Origin: Dioscorea cayenensis subsp. rotundata
Lineage: Eukaryota > Streptophyta > Magnoliopsida > Dioscoreales > Dioscoreaceae
Length of the DNA stretch: 64,000 bases
Reading direction: 5' to 3'
Assembly (NCBI RefSeq): GCF_009730915.1
Contig: NC_052474.1
Coordinates: 22,092,613 to 22,156,612 of the forward strand
This document shows positions 46,962 to 58,736 of this stretch, in pieces; the first letter of the stretch is position 1, and every line of letters begins with the position of its first letter. Below the pieces are notes generated by a model that was not told the DNA's origin, ran no database searches, and saw only the letters and a program-made list of their open reading frames with translations. The position numbers were made by a program, and so were the translations under genes.

Positions 46962-49900
46962 ATGGCATCGGTCTTCGTGCACCACGTGATCGGCGATCTG
47001 ACGGTGGGGAAGCCGGAGATCAAGGAGTTTGCTGATACCGAGACGGTGGAGGCCGCTGTGAAGGCTATTGGGGAGTGTGCTGAAGGAGCGATCACCGTTT
47101 GGAAGGCCAAGGATGGGATCGGGTCGAGGGCATCAAGATTCGTGGGGATTCTCCATTCGATGGATCTTGTGGTTTTTCTTGCTAAGGCGGGTGAGGAGCA
47201 CGAGCGAGCAATGCGGACGCCCGTGGCGGAGGTCGTCACACCCAATCCGATGCTGTTGAAGGAGGTCGATCCTGGGACCAGGTTGTGATTCTATCTATTA
47301 TTTGGAAAAAGATTTATTTTTGTGACTTGTTTGGGCTTTTCTTGGTTTTGATTGATGTGATTGTTGATTCTTCGTGTTGTTTTCTTTGTGCTTTTTCTTG
47401 ATTTTTTTGCTGTTTTTTTTTCCCTAATATATTAATTTGGTTGGCCGGAAATTTTTGCAAATTTTGAGATTTTTATTTCCATTCTTGGCTTGACTACTTT
47501 TTTTAATTTTGTTTATTAAAATAAAAGGTCTGTTGTTGTTCATCTTCTTGTTATGTGTTTTTGCCCCAACTTTTGATTGCGATATCTGAGCTTGCTTCTG
47601 TTTACTGATTCAGCATAAATCCATTTCATTGTACGTCTATCGCATGTTGTAATTTGATGAGATTTTGATTATAGATTTTTATGTCTGATTTGGTTCTTAA
47701 AGTTGAGATCTTGATTTCTTGGTTTACTTTTGTCATTAGTTCGTTTATTGCAATTCCAATGTTTATTTTCTGAATGGTATATATTTGATCAATTCCATTA
47801 TTTTTACCTTGGAGGACTTCAATATGTCAATCAATGGCAGCTTCTGGAGTTACTCACTGGACTCGATTTTAATAGTTTTGTTGGTTTAATTAATTGGTTT
47901 GCATATGGGTTTGATTATTTGGCTTGCCTATGTACCATTATAAGTACCACAATTATCTTAGACGCAGCCAGCCACAATTATCTTAGAAGCAGCTAGTGAT
48001 CAAGAAATGTTAGGTAAATGATTGGATCGTTAGGTTGGTGAGCAGTGACAGTTGGTATTCATTCTATTATCAGCTCTCATCCTCTCTTTATGTCTACTTT
48101 ATGTTTGGATGCTATAGTATTTTTAAATTTTGTAATTAAGGTGGTGACTTTGCTATTTCTGTGTTGGCTATTTTTTCTCTTTTTTGTTTATCTATCTTGT
48201 TCTTGTTAAGTGTGGCTCAGAAATGCTTTTGCTGTTATTCTTTGGTGCTTGTATGGATCACTGACTATGACCTCTTTCTAGGCTGAAAGGAGGAAATTTT
48301 TTGTCAAATTGATCGATCTACTGAAATGCAGAATTTTTTTTTAGGAAGTTGTTCCAAGACACTTTTCACATGCATTTCTAGTTCTTCATCTTTGATTTTC
48401 TTATATCAATTTTCTTCTCGTTGATTAGGTATAACACAGCACATATTTGAAGTCGTTAATTGTTGGGATGACTTGTTACACTTAACAAAACTTAAAAATT
48501 GGAGATGTTTTATTAAGAACTGACCTTGGATTTTGCTGCCAACAGTGATAATAGGTAACCATTTGTGTGTATTGGAATTATACATATGGTCATACCTAGT
48601 GGCAAGCCTAGGCAACCTAAAGTTTTATATGATAATTATTGTGGAGAAAATTTTCAAAATTTGTGTTGTCTGTTTTTGTGAATGAATATTATTTTAAGTT
48701 TAACAACCTGCAGAGTGATCTTTTAGTATTTTTCAGTATATAGGTGCATATTGTCAATTTTGCTATTTAATTACGTCTTTCAGGGAAGTGATAAAACAGA
48801 AGGAGAAAATTATCCGTTGCAAGTTTCTCATAGGATGCTCAGTTCCCTATAGGTGGGATATTGGCATTAATTGGCTATGTCTAGAAAACATGTCATTTTG
48901 AAAAGACACTTGCAAATCATAGCTTAAGAATATGCAGATAAATCATGGATTCATTAATGGTTAAAAATTCAATTCTAACTTTCTAATGAAAGCCAAGATA
49001 GCTTTCAACAAAACTCACTCTGGAAAACTGACCTAGAATTTAAGCATGAAGCTAGCTGAGAAACAGTTAACTAATAATTGTAAGTGTTTTTCTCTAGATC
49101 AACTGACCAGCTAGTTCTCTGCCCTTAGTGAGTTTGGTTAACATCCATTTTGGGGGTTTTCTTCAAGCCTCCAATTTTTTGAAGCCCATCAATTCTTCTT
49201 TTGTATCTTTGGCTTCATAATTGAAAACTAAAGTTTCATTGGCCATGAATTTGGTCTCCATCCCTCAGCCTATGCTTCAGTAACTTCAAAGTGGAGCCCT
49301 TATCAAGAAGTAAATATTTTGGGTCAACAAAATCTTTACCTAAGATTTGGCTAGGGAGGTCACAAAATCTGTACTTATCACTTTAAAATATGTAACTGGA
49401 AGCACATTGTCTCATTTGTGGTCATTGATTTTATAGGAATGAACTAACAGGTTCTGGTCTAAGTGGTAGAGGATCGAGTCTCTTAAACAAGTGGTTTTGA
49501 GTTTGAATCCTTATGTATGCAAAAAAATACTTGGTAATTGTTATGAGAGGTCTACCTCCTACAGTGCTCCTAGTATCTCACCCCTCTGTGAGTCAACACC
49601 CAACATATATATATATATATATATATAGGAGTAAGAATTATATTTTTGGAAATAACAAACAAAAGATTGCCTTTCTTATGGGAACTTGGGAGCTAGAAAT
49701 GAACAAATTTTTTAACTCTCATTCTTGAAGGCTTTATATCAATTGCAATCTACTACTGAGTATGCATCTTTGCAGGTTGAATCCATCCTATGAATGCTGA
49801 GTTTAACTTGATATTGTGTAAAGGCAACATAGTCTTTGGTTGAAGGCTAATAAAGGGTCTTGTAAGTTACGTTCCTTATCACTTTGGCTGATATAAGTGT

Positions 49901-52432
49901 TTCAACTTGCAAAATGCTGCCTAGTTTGTCTGTACGCTAATTTAGCAGTGCTGATATGTCATTTGTGTCATGTTAATTATCACCACCATCATGACTGTGA
50001 TTGTGCAAGTACTATTATGTGGTTTTGGCATAGTCGAGGAAAGATAATCTAGCACTATGTGCTTGCGTATAGACCTTGGATTTTCTTGGCATGAGGGGCT
50101 TGCATTGAATTGCAGGCCGTGCAGTCACTCTATGAAGCACGGACACTCCAGGGAGCTTGACGTACCCGTGTCTTATCCGTGTTGGACACACGGATACTCG
50201 GACACACCGTGGACACCTCCAGACACTCATATGCTTTGTAAATGATTTTTCTAAATTACTCATGTATATTTCCTAATTACTTCCCAATACACAAAATCAC
50301 TAAATTAATTTATAAGTAAATATATAACATATATTACATGAAAACTATATAGATTTATATTTATAATAAATATTCTATATAATAAATAATATTTTTTATA
50401 GCCGTGTCCTGCCGTACCCGTGTCCTTAATTTTTAGAAACTACTGTGTCACCGTGTTCGTGTCATGTCGTATCGTGTCACCGCATCCGTGTCCGTGCTTC
50501 TTAGGCAGTCAGTTTCCTCACAATTGATTTCAAGCACGAATTTTTTGTGTCAGTCCCATCTTTTTTTCCAATTGGTTCAACATTTGTTTTGTGGGTTTAA
50601 GTTCCTACTCTGTTTTATCTTTAAGTTTGGATTCAAACATGTATTTTACCACAGTTGACATGTCGCAGCGTGGCAGACATGGATACTCTAACTAATTGTT
50701 GTACTTTTAAGGAGAATGATATCTTGCAGATGACTCCATAAGTGTTTTTTTATTTTATTTTGTTTTGTTTTGTTTTGTTTTGTTTTATTTTTTGCCTTAC
50801 TAAGTATGATGTCCTTAATTGTCTTCTTTACTTTCTGAGTTTCACCAGAGCAGATTTCTTCTTACAGATTATTCCTTTTCTATGGTGTACATTCAGCCTT
50901 TCTTATCTGCTGTTATGAAGCTTCTGGCTGTTAATAGTTTAGGATATTACTTCTGTTTGTCATTCTGGATGATGGTTTATATTTTGATTCCTGTAGTCTT
51001 TCTTAAATATAGCATCTTGCTACATTGAGTAATATTTTCCTAGCTGGTTTCATTTTGCCATGTTTTTCAGATTGGTTCATTATGTTTATCCTTATATCTG
51101 GATATCTTATGGGTTCAATGAGTTAGTTGCTTTCACTAGTTTTGTTTCATTATACCAGTGGCATTTTAGCATAAGTACCCCATACTGTTTGTTTCTTTCG
51201 TATTTTTTTCTTACCGATGGCATGTAGTAATGTTACAATTGCTAAGCCAGGTGTTGATTTGATGAGGTAAAAGTAGATACATGTGTTTGTATTAAGGACA
51301 TCTAATTTATATCTTGAATTAGGACACCTTGGAAACCAATGAAGTGTTAAACCAATGAAGTGTTAAATGCCCTCATTGGAATCTCTTTCAAGAGGTTCTT
51401 GTTAGTAAGTTGGCATTAATTTGATTCTTCTCTGCCACAGCAATATGCACATAACATTGAATCAAGTGGTTAATTCAAGGATCTCGGTTTATAGTTTTTC
51501 TGTTTTTATGCTAAATATGCCTTTTCTTTTGCATTCTCAGGCTGATAGATGCTCTTGAGTTGATGAAACAGGGAGTGAGGCGCCTCCTTGTGCGCAAGAG
51601 TATGGCATGGAAAGGTGTAAGCAAGCGGTTTTCCATCCTCTACAACGGCAAGTGGCTGAAGACCCTCAACACCTCAACTGCAACAGCCACTGGCAACAGC
51701 AGCCAGCCTTCCTCATCTTCCTATGATGACAAATACTGCTGCCTTTCCCGCGAGGATGTGGTCCGCTTTCTTATCGGCTGTCTCGGTGCTCTTGCACCCA
51801 TCCCTCTGTCATCCATCTCATCCCTTGGAGCCATAACCCCTCATTATTTCCATATTGAGGCCTCCTCCCCAGCAATTGAAGTGGTGCACAAGCTTCCTCA
51901 GGATCCATGTGCTATTGTAGTTGTTGAGACGAACCCAGATGGGTCACACAAGATCATCGGAGAAATATCTGCATATAAACTATGGAAATGTGACTATTTA
52001 GCTGCAGCATGGGCCTTGGCAAATCTATCAGCAGGCCAATTTGTTATGGGTGCGGAGGACAACATAACAAATTCAGATTCCCTTGTACCTAGCTTTTCCA
52101 TTCCTTCTTCTCCCGTTGAGGACACAATTATCGGGGCCTCGTCAAGGCCTAAAAAGTTTAGCAGCCGAAGCATTGGCTTCTTCAGCAGTCAAGCAAACCA
52201 GATGGCTGTTGGAGGGCTGCGCAGCATGTATAGAGGAAGAAGTGCTCCCTTGACATGCAAGCATACGAGCTCTCTAGCGGCCGTCATGGCGCAAATGCTT
52301 TCACACAGGGCCACCCATGTGTGGGTGACAGATGCTGAAGTAGAGGATATCTTGATCGGCATCATCGGTTACAGTGACATACTCCATGCAGTGACAAGGC
52401 ATCCCAGCAGCCTTGTTCCCCCAACACCATAG
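46962..52432 (+). CDS. CBSX6: CBS domain-containing protein CBSX6-like (two exons)
   Basis: Exon 1 is 46962-47281 and exon 2 is 51541-52432, joined across a 4,259-bp intron (CCAG|GTTGTG ... TTCTCAG|GCTG). The frame is kept, giving 403 residues. Exon 1 begins MASVFVHHVIGDLTVGKPEI and ends at the EVDPGTR motif, which continues in exon 2 as LIDALELMKQGVRRLLV. Later landmarks are SKRFSILYNGKWLK, CCLSREDVVRFLIG, KLWKCDYLAAAWALANL, RSMYRGRSAPLTCK and MAQMLSHRATHVWVTDAE. Length and motifs agree with Arabidopsis CBSX6 (about 425 aa), a four-CBS (SNF4-like) protein. CBS domains usually bind adenosine nucleotides and regulate partners; the partner of CBSX6 is not established. The next upstream in-frame ATG (46,947) would add five residues (MVPLT); 46,962 fits the family start MASVF. 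No defects seen; this is the one clearly intact host gene in the window. Confidence 0.96.
49446..49626 (+). mobile_element. tRNA-derived SINE in CBSX6 intron
   Basis: Box A-like TGGTCTAAGTGG and box B GAGTTTGAATCC lie at tRNA-like spacing, followed by a short body and a (TA)n tail instead of poly(A). Similar TATAGGA-type words flank it (near 49,433 and 49,625), but the target duplication is not exact. It lies in sense orientation inside the intron. Confidence 0.75.
50130..50504. mobile_element. MULE-type MITE in CBSX6 intron
   Basis: TIRs CTATGAAGCACGGACAC (50130-50146) and inverted CTAAGAAGCACGGACAC (50488-50504) differ at one base. They are flanked by 9-bp near-identical repeats GCAGTCACT (50121-50129) and GCAGTCAGT (50505-50513), the length expected for Mutator-like elements. 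The interior has many CCGTGTCC words near both ends and an AT-rich middle; no transposase. Confidence 0.88.
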
Positions 52433-52574
52433 TTTCTGTTAAGGGCTTTTATGTGTGCCTGTGTGTTGAAATTTGAATTGTTGCCTTGGTAATGGTATGT
52501 CTTTGGTATTTGATTCGGTTTCATTGTTAAGTGTGGATGATCCTTGCCAATAAAGTGGTTATTTTTTTAATATG

Positions 52575-52760
52575 GGTTGTTTGGATTAGCTTTTAAAAAA
52601 AAGTTTTTTTTTGGAAGCATTTTTAGAAAAAGTAGTTTTAGACTAAGTTAAGTGTTTGTACATGTTTTTTTTTTGTTTGGATGTATTATATTAAGAAGCA
52701 CTTTTAAAGTTGTAAAAATGTTTGGATGTTTATTTCAAAAGTACTATTATAGTTTACTGA
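52575..52760 (+). other. candidate left terminus of the second Harbinger element
   Basis: GGTTGTTTGGATTAGCTTTT and repeated GTTTGGATG / AAGCACTTTT words resemble Harbinger subtermini. It lies about 500 bp beyond the 3' end of the second transposase gene. I could not find the inverted partner beyond 55,935, so the assignment is tentative. Confidence 0.4.
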
Positions 52761-52856
52761 ATTATGATAATAACTCAATAATTATACATTATTCAAATGT
52801 CTTATTTAACAAATAAATAATATTTGTCATTATTGTTATTATTATAATTAAACATG

Positions 52857-52857
<1 letters not shown>

Positions 52858-52911
<54 letters not shown>

Positions 52912-52990
52912 GAGGGCTATTATACTATTATTATTGTTTTGTTGTTGTTGTTCTCATTATTATTGTTGTTGTTGTTGTTGTTATTGTTGA
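52858..52990 (+). repeat. (TTA)n and (TTG)n microsatellites
   Basis: A long uninterrupted TTA run (about 52,858-52,910) is followed by shorter TTG and TTA runs. Confidence 0.95.
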
Positions 52991-53250
52991 CGGTATTATT
53001 ATTTTTATTACATTATGATAATAAATATTCAACAACTAATATTTTCTACAATAGAGGAACAATATTGTTAATTACTAGTACAATAAAAATTACATTAACA
53101 TCTTACAAGTAGGTTGCATATTTTACCATAATAACAACAACAATATTAATATGCTCTAACAATTACAACAACCAATACGACAATTACAAGAATACAAATG
53201 GTTTTTTAGCACCCACAAATAGCCATAACATTTTTACAAACATTCCAAAA

Positions 53251-54564
53251 TCAACTCATACCTTGATTGAAGAGTTGATTCCTAATAGTGTTTCTAACTC
53301 TGATTTGTTCAGTATCTTCATTGGTTGGTTGTTGCCATGAACTTTCACCATCATCCTCAAAGCCCAATTTTCTTTCTTGGAATTGGTTAATGTCCTCAAG
53401 GCCCTCAAGAGCATCTAAATCATTGTTTCCCATTCTTCGAATATAATTATGTAGAGCAAAACATGCCCATATAATTTGAAATTGTACCTTCGTTGTGTAA
53501 GTGGTCATATTTTGTAGGATCCACCATCTTGCCTTACAAACCCCAAATGTTCTTTCAATAACACTCCTCTGACTAGAGTGATGATAGTTGAATACTTCAT
53601 TAGGAGACCTAAAAGCACGAGACATCTTAAATTGTGGAATGTGATACCTTGCACTCTTATATGGCCCTAGAAACCCTTTCATGGTAGAATATCCAGAATT
53701 CACAAGGTAATATTTTCCTACAAAAAATATAATTAAAAAAAAAATAAGAAAGTAGAAGTAAAAATTAAAATTTATTTCAGGCAATTACGAACCTTCTGGA
53801 GGTTGAGGAAACTTCATAAATGGATTTCGTAAAACATCAAGTAGAATACGTGTGTCATGCGCCGATCCCTCCCAACCAATAAGTGCATATGTGAAACACA
53901 TATTGAAGTCACATGTAGCTAAAATATTGGTTGATGTGTACCCTTTCCTATTCATGAATGGGATTTGTTTGTCAGCGGGGACATGAATTGCCACATGTGT
54001 TCCATCTATTGCTCCAATGCAATCTTTGAAGTAAGGCCAATATCGATCATCACCCTGGATGTGCTCCTCCATATCTCTGAAATTCCTGTCTACTAGTCTA
54101 ATGATATCATTTCCAAGTTTGTGGACAGCTTTCAACACTCGATGAAACTGTCAATGCACTGTCTCTCCAGAATGTTGAAACCTCTCTTCCACATTTCTAC
54201 AAGTAACTCCTTGTCCAATTGTGTATAAGAATATTAGTACTGCTTCTTCAGCGGTGACATTTCTCGTATGTTGTAGACCATACTTTTGAGTAAGCTCAGT
54301 CACCAAACACCTAAATGTAGACTTGTGCATACGGAATTGCTGGAAGAACCGATTTGCGGATCCATTCAGTCACATGTGACCAGTCAAAGAAGATGTTCTT
54401 TTCTCATTCTTTAACATTAACTTCATATATTGATATTGTGCAATTGCTACACCTGCATATATTCTTCCAAGTAATTCCAGTGAGAAGTCTAAATTGCTAT
54501 CTTCATCTTCTGAATCAGATATCCTTTCATTCAATTCTGTATCTGAATCAGACACGAAATCCAT
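53251..54564 (-). pseudogene. second PIF/Harbinger transposase, disabled with D-to-N active-site change
   Basis: From an ATG at 54564 the minus strand reads an acidic N-terminus (DSDTELNERISDSEDEDS), then MKLMLKNEKRTSSLTGHM, stop, LNGSANRFFQQFRMHK and a helix-turn-helix region with GQGVTCRNVEERFQHSGETV followed by another stop. The next open stretch contains [20 protein letters not shown] (first Asp) and [20 protein letters not shown]. After an intron at about 53,718-53,792 it continues [20 protein letters not shown], where the second catalytic Asp of the family is replaced by Asn, then [14 protein letters not shown] (Glu) and [12 protein letters not shown]. The stops are TGA where Trp and Arg are expected, and the D-to-N change is also a transition. 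Its partner is the Myb-like gene at 54862-55935. Confidence 0.9.
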
Positions 54565-54861
54565 TGTCTAGTTATACCTACATAAACCATAAGAAATGAT
54601 AAATACGATAAACATACAAGGTAAACACATAACAAAAAAAAGTTTAACAAATCCAAAGCCATAAGAAACAAGTTTAGCATAACAAATGTTTCTAACGAAT
54701 ATTCAACAAATCCAAATCCATAAGAAACAAGTTTAACACAACAAATTATAAATAAGCATGAGAACTAAGTTCAACGCAATAACTTCAACACAAAAACAAA
54801 CTACGTTCAACATGACGAACAAGTGCAAACATATATAAGGATAGATGCACTATTGTTGAAG

Positions 54862-55935
54862 TTAAAATAGGTCAATGTTGCCCATATTGAATGTGTTCAA
54901 CCAGCCCTTAGCAAGTGATGGATCCCTATTCATTAGGTGCACGAAGGTCTCTCTATAAGTTTTCCTTGCAAACATCCTAACCATGAGGTAGTATTCTGGG
55001 TTCCCTCGTTCACCCCCTGGCATCATGTCCAACAAATCCATGCATTTGCCAATATTGTAGAGATCCTCGTCTTTAGCTTTTGAACTAGTTGAACAGGACA
55101 TATTATCCATCCTAGAGATAAGACGATCAAATGATTCTTGTGGTGCTAGTTTTTTCGTGAAGTTTTTCGTCTCTTCTTATCTTGTGTTGTGCTAGTTTCA
55201 GCCCTTGGGGTATCATTACATTGTTCAGGAGTTGCATTGTCAACATGAAAGTTGTCTGCATCAGTTTCTCTTTCATTCATCTCATTATGAACATCGTGAT
55301 TAGAAACTTTATTGTTAATAGATGGGTCTGCATATGGCACCAATGCCATGTAGCCTGTCGCCACCACATCTTTGAAGCAAATCTCCATCATGTCTAGGAA
55401 TTTTTTACCCTCATTTCGCCATTTCAAATATTTTAGGTTTTCCTATTACAAACAATGCAATAAAACAAAGATAATTTGTTATAATTTCTTCAAGATAATA
55501 ATAACATAAGAATTAGATAAATAAATAATTCTTGTAAGCTCACTTGTCTTTCTCTTTCCCACTAATCATCGCTCGCCACAATTGTCCTCTTAATAGGGTC
55601 CCAACCAAGGCCTGTCTGGTGCTCCACTACCTTTGCCCACATGGAGAATTCTTTCTTCAATATGTCCCATTTATTTTTTAATTGCTTGTAGTTATAAAGT
55701 TATAACTCACCCCTGTTCTACAAGAAAATTTTGGCAAGATTATTTTCCAACCTTCTTTTGTGAAGTGGATGTGTGGCCTATTACCAGCTTGAACCTCCTC
55801 AACACATATCTTCAATAACGATTCAGTCTTGATGTCATCCCATCTAGCTTTTGGAATAGTTTCAGATACAATTGCATTTCCATCACTTACATCTGTCCCA
55901 CCTGCAGCTCTTTTGGGTGCTAGTTTTAAAGCCAT
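54862..55935 (-). pseudogene. Harbinger-associated Myb/SANT-like protein, probably disabled
   Basis: From an ATG at 55935 the minus strand gives MALKLAPKRAAGGTDVSDGN and a Myb_DNA-bind_3-type domain (ARWDDIKTESLLKICVEEVQ, RPHIHFTKEGWKIILPKF), then in another frame NKWDILKKEFSMWAKVVEHQ. After a gap at about 55,440-55,560 that may be an intron, the C-terminal part has ENLKYLKWRNEGKKFLDMME, a basic KKRRKTSRKN segment and, after a frame change near 55,140, DEDLYNIGKCMDLLDMMPG and FMHLMN-like C-terminal helices ending at 54,862. Family identity is clear; at least two frame breaks are seen, of which one may be an intron. Confidence 0.82.
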
Positions 55936-56470
55936 TTTTTAAGAGGATATCATTATGAATTTGTGCCCTTATACACCACACTAGAATTCTTGACTATAAA
56001 TATGATTCCTAAAAGGAAAAACAAATAGTCATGATACTTTTTATCATGTCCTCAATAGATCAATAATTCAATATTTAATTTATAGTAAAAAATTCAAAAT
56101 GCATGATAGTATTCAATAAACATGAAGGCAGTCAATAACCAATCACTTCATGGTATTTGGCTCATTCCATTTAATCAATCAATCTACAAAGCCATACCCT
56201 ATGACTTGTCCAATTTTCTAATATTAACTTGATGCATTGTATTATTTGTGTCTTTACTCAGTATGTCTGTATGCCTTTAAATGTCACATTTGTTCTGCAG
56301 GTCACACTCATTATCCTGTAAATATGCATTGTCTTAGTGAGAAACCATATCTAAACCTCTGAATTTACTAATTCACATTCAGACACGATTTTTTTTTTGT
56401 GCAATTTAATTTTGTGTGTGTTAACTCATAGTTTTTCTATAGGTTGATGTCTTCATTTACCTTTTTGCAG

Positions 56471-56572
56471 TGCCCGGATTACTTTGACGTCGTAGGTTAT
56501 GGCATGGATTTTGCTGAACTTTACATGAACTTGCCTTATGTTGGTGTGCTCAAGCCTGAAATGTATAAGTGA
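56471..56572 (+). pseudogene. lone last exon of hypoxanthine-guanine phosphoribosyltransferase (HGPRT)
   Basis: After an acceptor (TTTTTGCAG|TGCCC) the exon encodes [20 protein letters not shown] followed by [13 protein letters not shown] and TGA, the C-terminal end of plant HGPRT, a purine-salvage enzyme. The family normally has [15 protein letters not shown]; here an extra Asp sits before VVGY and Met replaces Arg. No earlier exon (phosphoribosyl-pyrophosphate loop VLVEDIVDTG) was found upstream, where the second Harbinger genes lie instead. I therefore call it a gene fragment. Alternatively the earlier exons could lie outside the window only if rearranged. Confidence 0.8.
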
Positions 56573-56755
56573 ATGTACTTTTTTTGTTCACACGGCTTCT
56601 AACTTTGGAATACCATTATTTTATCTAATGACAAATTTATAAGCAAATTTATTTAGGCCTGCTCAAGCCTGAACTGTGTTAAGTGCATGTACTTTTGTTC
56701 ATGTGGGCTTGAACTTTGGAATTCCATTGTTTTATCCAATGACATATCTGGTACA
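56549..56755 (+). repeat. 113-bp tandem duplication of HGPRT exon end and 3' region
   Basis: CTCAAGCCTGAAATGTATAA at 56549 recurs diverged at 56662 (CTCAAGCCTGAACTGTGTTA). Each copy is followed by similar ATGTACTTTT...TTGTTCA, ACTTTGGAAT(A/T)CCATT and TTTTATC(T/C)AATGACA sequence, offset 113 bp. Confidence 0.8.
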
Positions 56756-56759
56756 AATT

Positions 56760-57600
56760 ATATATGAAATATATGTAGATTATGGATCTATATCAATCTC
56801 TTTAATTTGATTTTCATGTCTACATGTTGAAGCTACTTGTTCTGACATTTGCTTTTGTTGTTTATAAAAAATTGTTTCCTTTTGCAACAAAGCTTTGTTT
56901 TAAAATTTTAAATCATAATTAGGGACATTTATCATTTCAAATGTGTGGAATTTGTGAACATACTCACACACACACACACTCAAATGGTATTGCAGTCATG
57001 GATATGTCATGAATATTATAGCTTATACTATTTAACGGACCTAGTGATGAAGTCTTTCACAATTAATGTGGTTGCTAAAATCTCATCATCAAAACTGCAA
57101 TCACTAAAACTGCACAAGTTTGAGCATGGATCTACAAATATGTGCAAAAGCACCTGATGAAACAGATGTTAAACACAAGGACAACCAAGTCGAAATCAGC
57201 ATAATTCATCAGTGGAAAAACCAAGGTGGAAGACAATTGGTATCAGCAGAAAAATGATGGCGAAGAAACTAAACAATATGGTTAGACACAATAGTATTTC
57301 ATAGAAGAATATAGCTGCATACATAAAGTTAATTGATATACACTGATCACCATAAAAAAAAACTATAATAGATGGTTTATACGCAATAAGATCTCATAAA
57401 AAAACATAACTATAAACACAAAACCTTAAAAAATTATACTCTGATCACCATCAAAAGATAATCTTTAATTTGCCTAAAAAGACTTAGTATGTTTGGTTGT
57501 GAACGAACTGAGCTTTCATAGGGTTAGGTGCAGGTTATTCATACGTGATTCGATGTTAATTTCGAGAGTTTTTAAGTCCCAGTCAGCAACGAGATTTGCT
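56760..57600. other. spacer without recognisable features
   Basis: AT-rich sequence with a (CA)n tract near 56,964. I see no gene or transposon end. Confidence 0.5.
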
Positions 57601-57602
57601 TT

Positions 57603-58086
57603 TGTTACGAAAAATAGAGGATTCGCAGGGAAAATCAAGATAGCAATGAGATAAAAAAAAAAAAAAAACCACACACACACACACACAAGATTTACGAGGT
57701 TCGACAATGTGCCTACGTCCTCGGGAGTGGAGTAGCCGTAATCCTCTTATTCACTTGTCTCTCCTCACGGTTGAGACAAAAGACTAGAGTTACAAATATT
57801 TATAGGTAAAAACCTAAATTTATCCAAATACAAACCTATTTGGATCCTAAATATATCCAGATTCTAAACCTATTCGGGTACAAATCTTATCTGGATACAA
57901 ATTACAAGATTATCAAATCATAATCCTAACAAGATACAAATTACCCTTGTATCCTACCGCGGGGGTGTTTCCCCCGCACCCCAACCTATCAAATTGATGC
58001 TCCCACAATATGACAGATGTTGTCACACCATTCCACTCCGTTCCCACATCTGCTCGTTTACTTGTGTATATGAGCCATACACAACA
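57603..58086 (-). repeat. 3' LTR of the copia element
   Basis: 484 bp, TG...CA ends, with an A/CA-rich run near its plus-strand left end. Differs from the 5' LTR at scattered bases and in the length of the A run. Confidence 0.9.
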
Positions 58087-58389
58087 ATCTCCACCTTGGC
58101 GAATATACCCCATAAAGATATGAACCAGGGACCTTCTTATCTTCCAAATACGTTAAGTGCCATGTCTCTTTAGCATTAGAGACATTGATCAAGTCCAAAC
58201 AATGCTTGAACTTCCCTGTAGTGATTGCCTTGATCTGATTTTGTAACTGCAACAACAACTCCACCTACAACTGAATTTCCATCAGTGTGTAGATATTCCT
58301 TGCACTCCTTTCTCCTTTCATCATTATCAAACCATTCTTACTCACCGCAATGCAATCCTTTTCGGTTTTATAGCCAAAAACCGCTTCTA

Positions 58390-58736
58390 TGCAAAGTACC
58401 CAAAGAAATCAGATTCTTCTTTAATTTTGGAACATGTTGAACATCACACAAAGTCCGAACAACACCATTATGCATCCGAATATTGATCTGCCCTTTTCCA
58501 GCAATAACACAAGATTTATCATTGCCTATGTAGACAAAACCAAAATCCCCTTATTTGTATGAATCAAACCAGTCCTTGTTCCATGTCATGTGAAACGAAC
58601 ATCCCGTATCCAAATTCCATGAATCTGAGGTTTTACATGATGAAACTGAAAGCAGATCCCCATCACTACAATCTGAATCACCGCGCTGGATTACATTAGC
58701 AAATTGTGATGAATTACTGTTCCTTTTATTAATCTG
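58390..58736 (-). pseudogene. copia protease / pre-integrase remnant
   Basis: On the minus strand downstream of gag, WNLDTGCSFHMTWNKDWFDS carries the aspartic-protease DTG motif. It continues as [20 protein letters not shown] and [24 protein letters not shown] sequence of the gag-pre-integrase region. The coding homology then ends and no integrase HHCC or DDE motif follows before the polypurine tract. A stop precedes GDFG. Confidence 0.8.

Noticed and set aside
46550..47245. Minus-strand frames of 75, 93 and 148 residues over CBSX6 exon 1
   Set aside because: Shadows of the GC-rich CBSX6 first exon, whose plus-strand product matches a known family with correct splicing.
49446..49560. Functional tRNA gene
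   Set aside because: Box A and box B are present, but no cloverleaf acceptor stem can be formed and a SINE body and tail follow.
52575..55960. Complete second Harbinger element with both TIRs
   Set aside because: A plausible left end exists, but I found no inverted partner or target duplication on the right; only the two genes are called.
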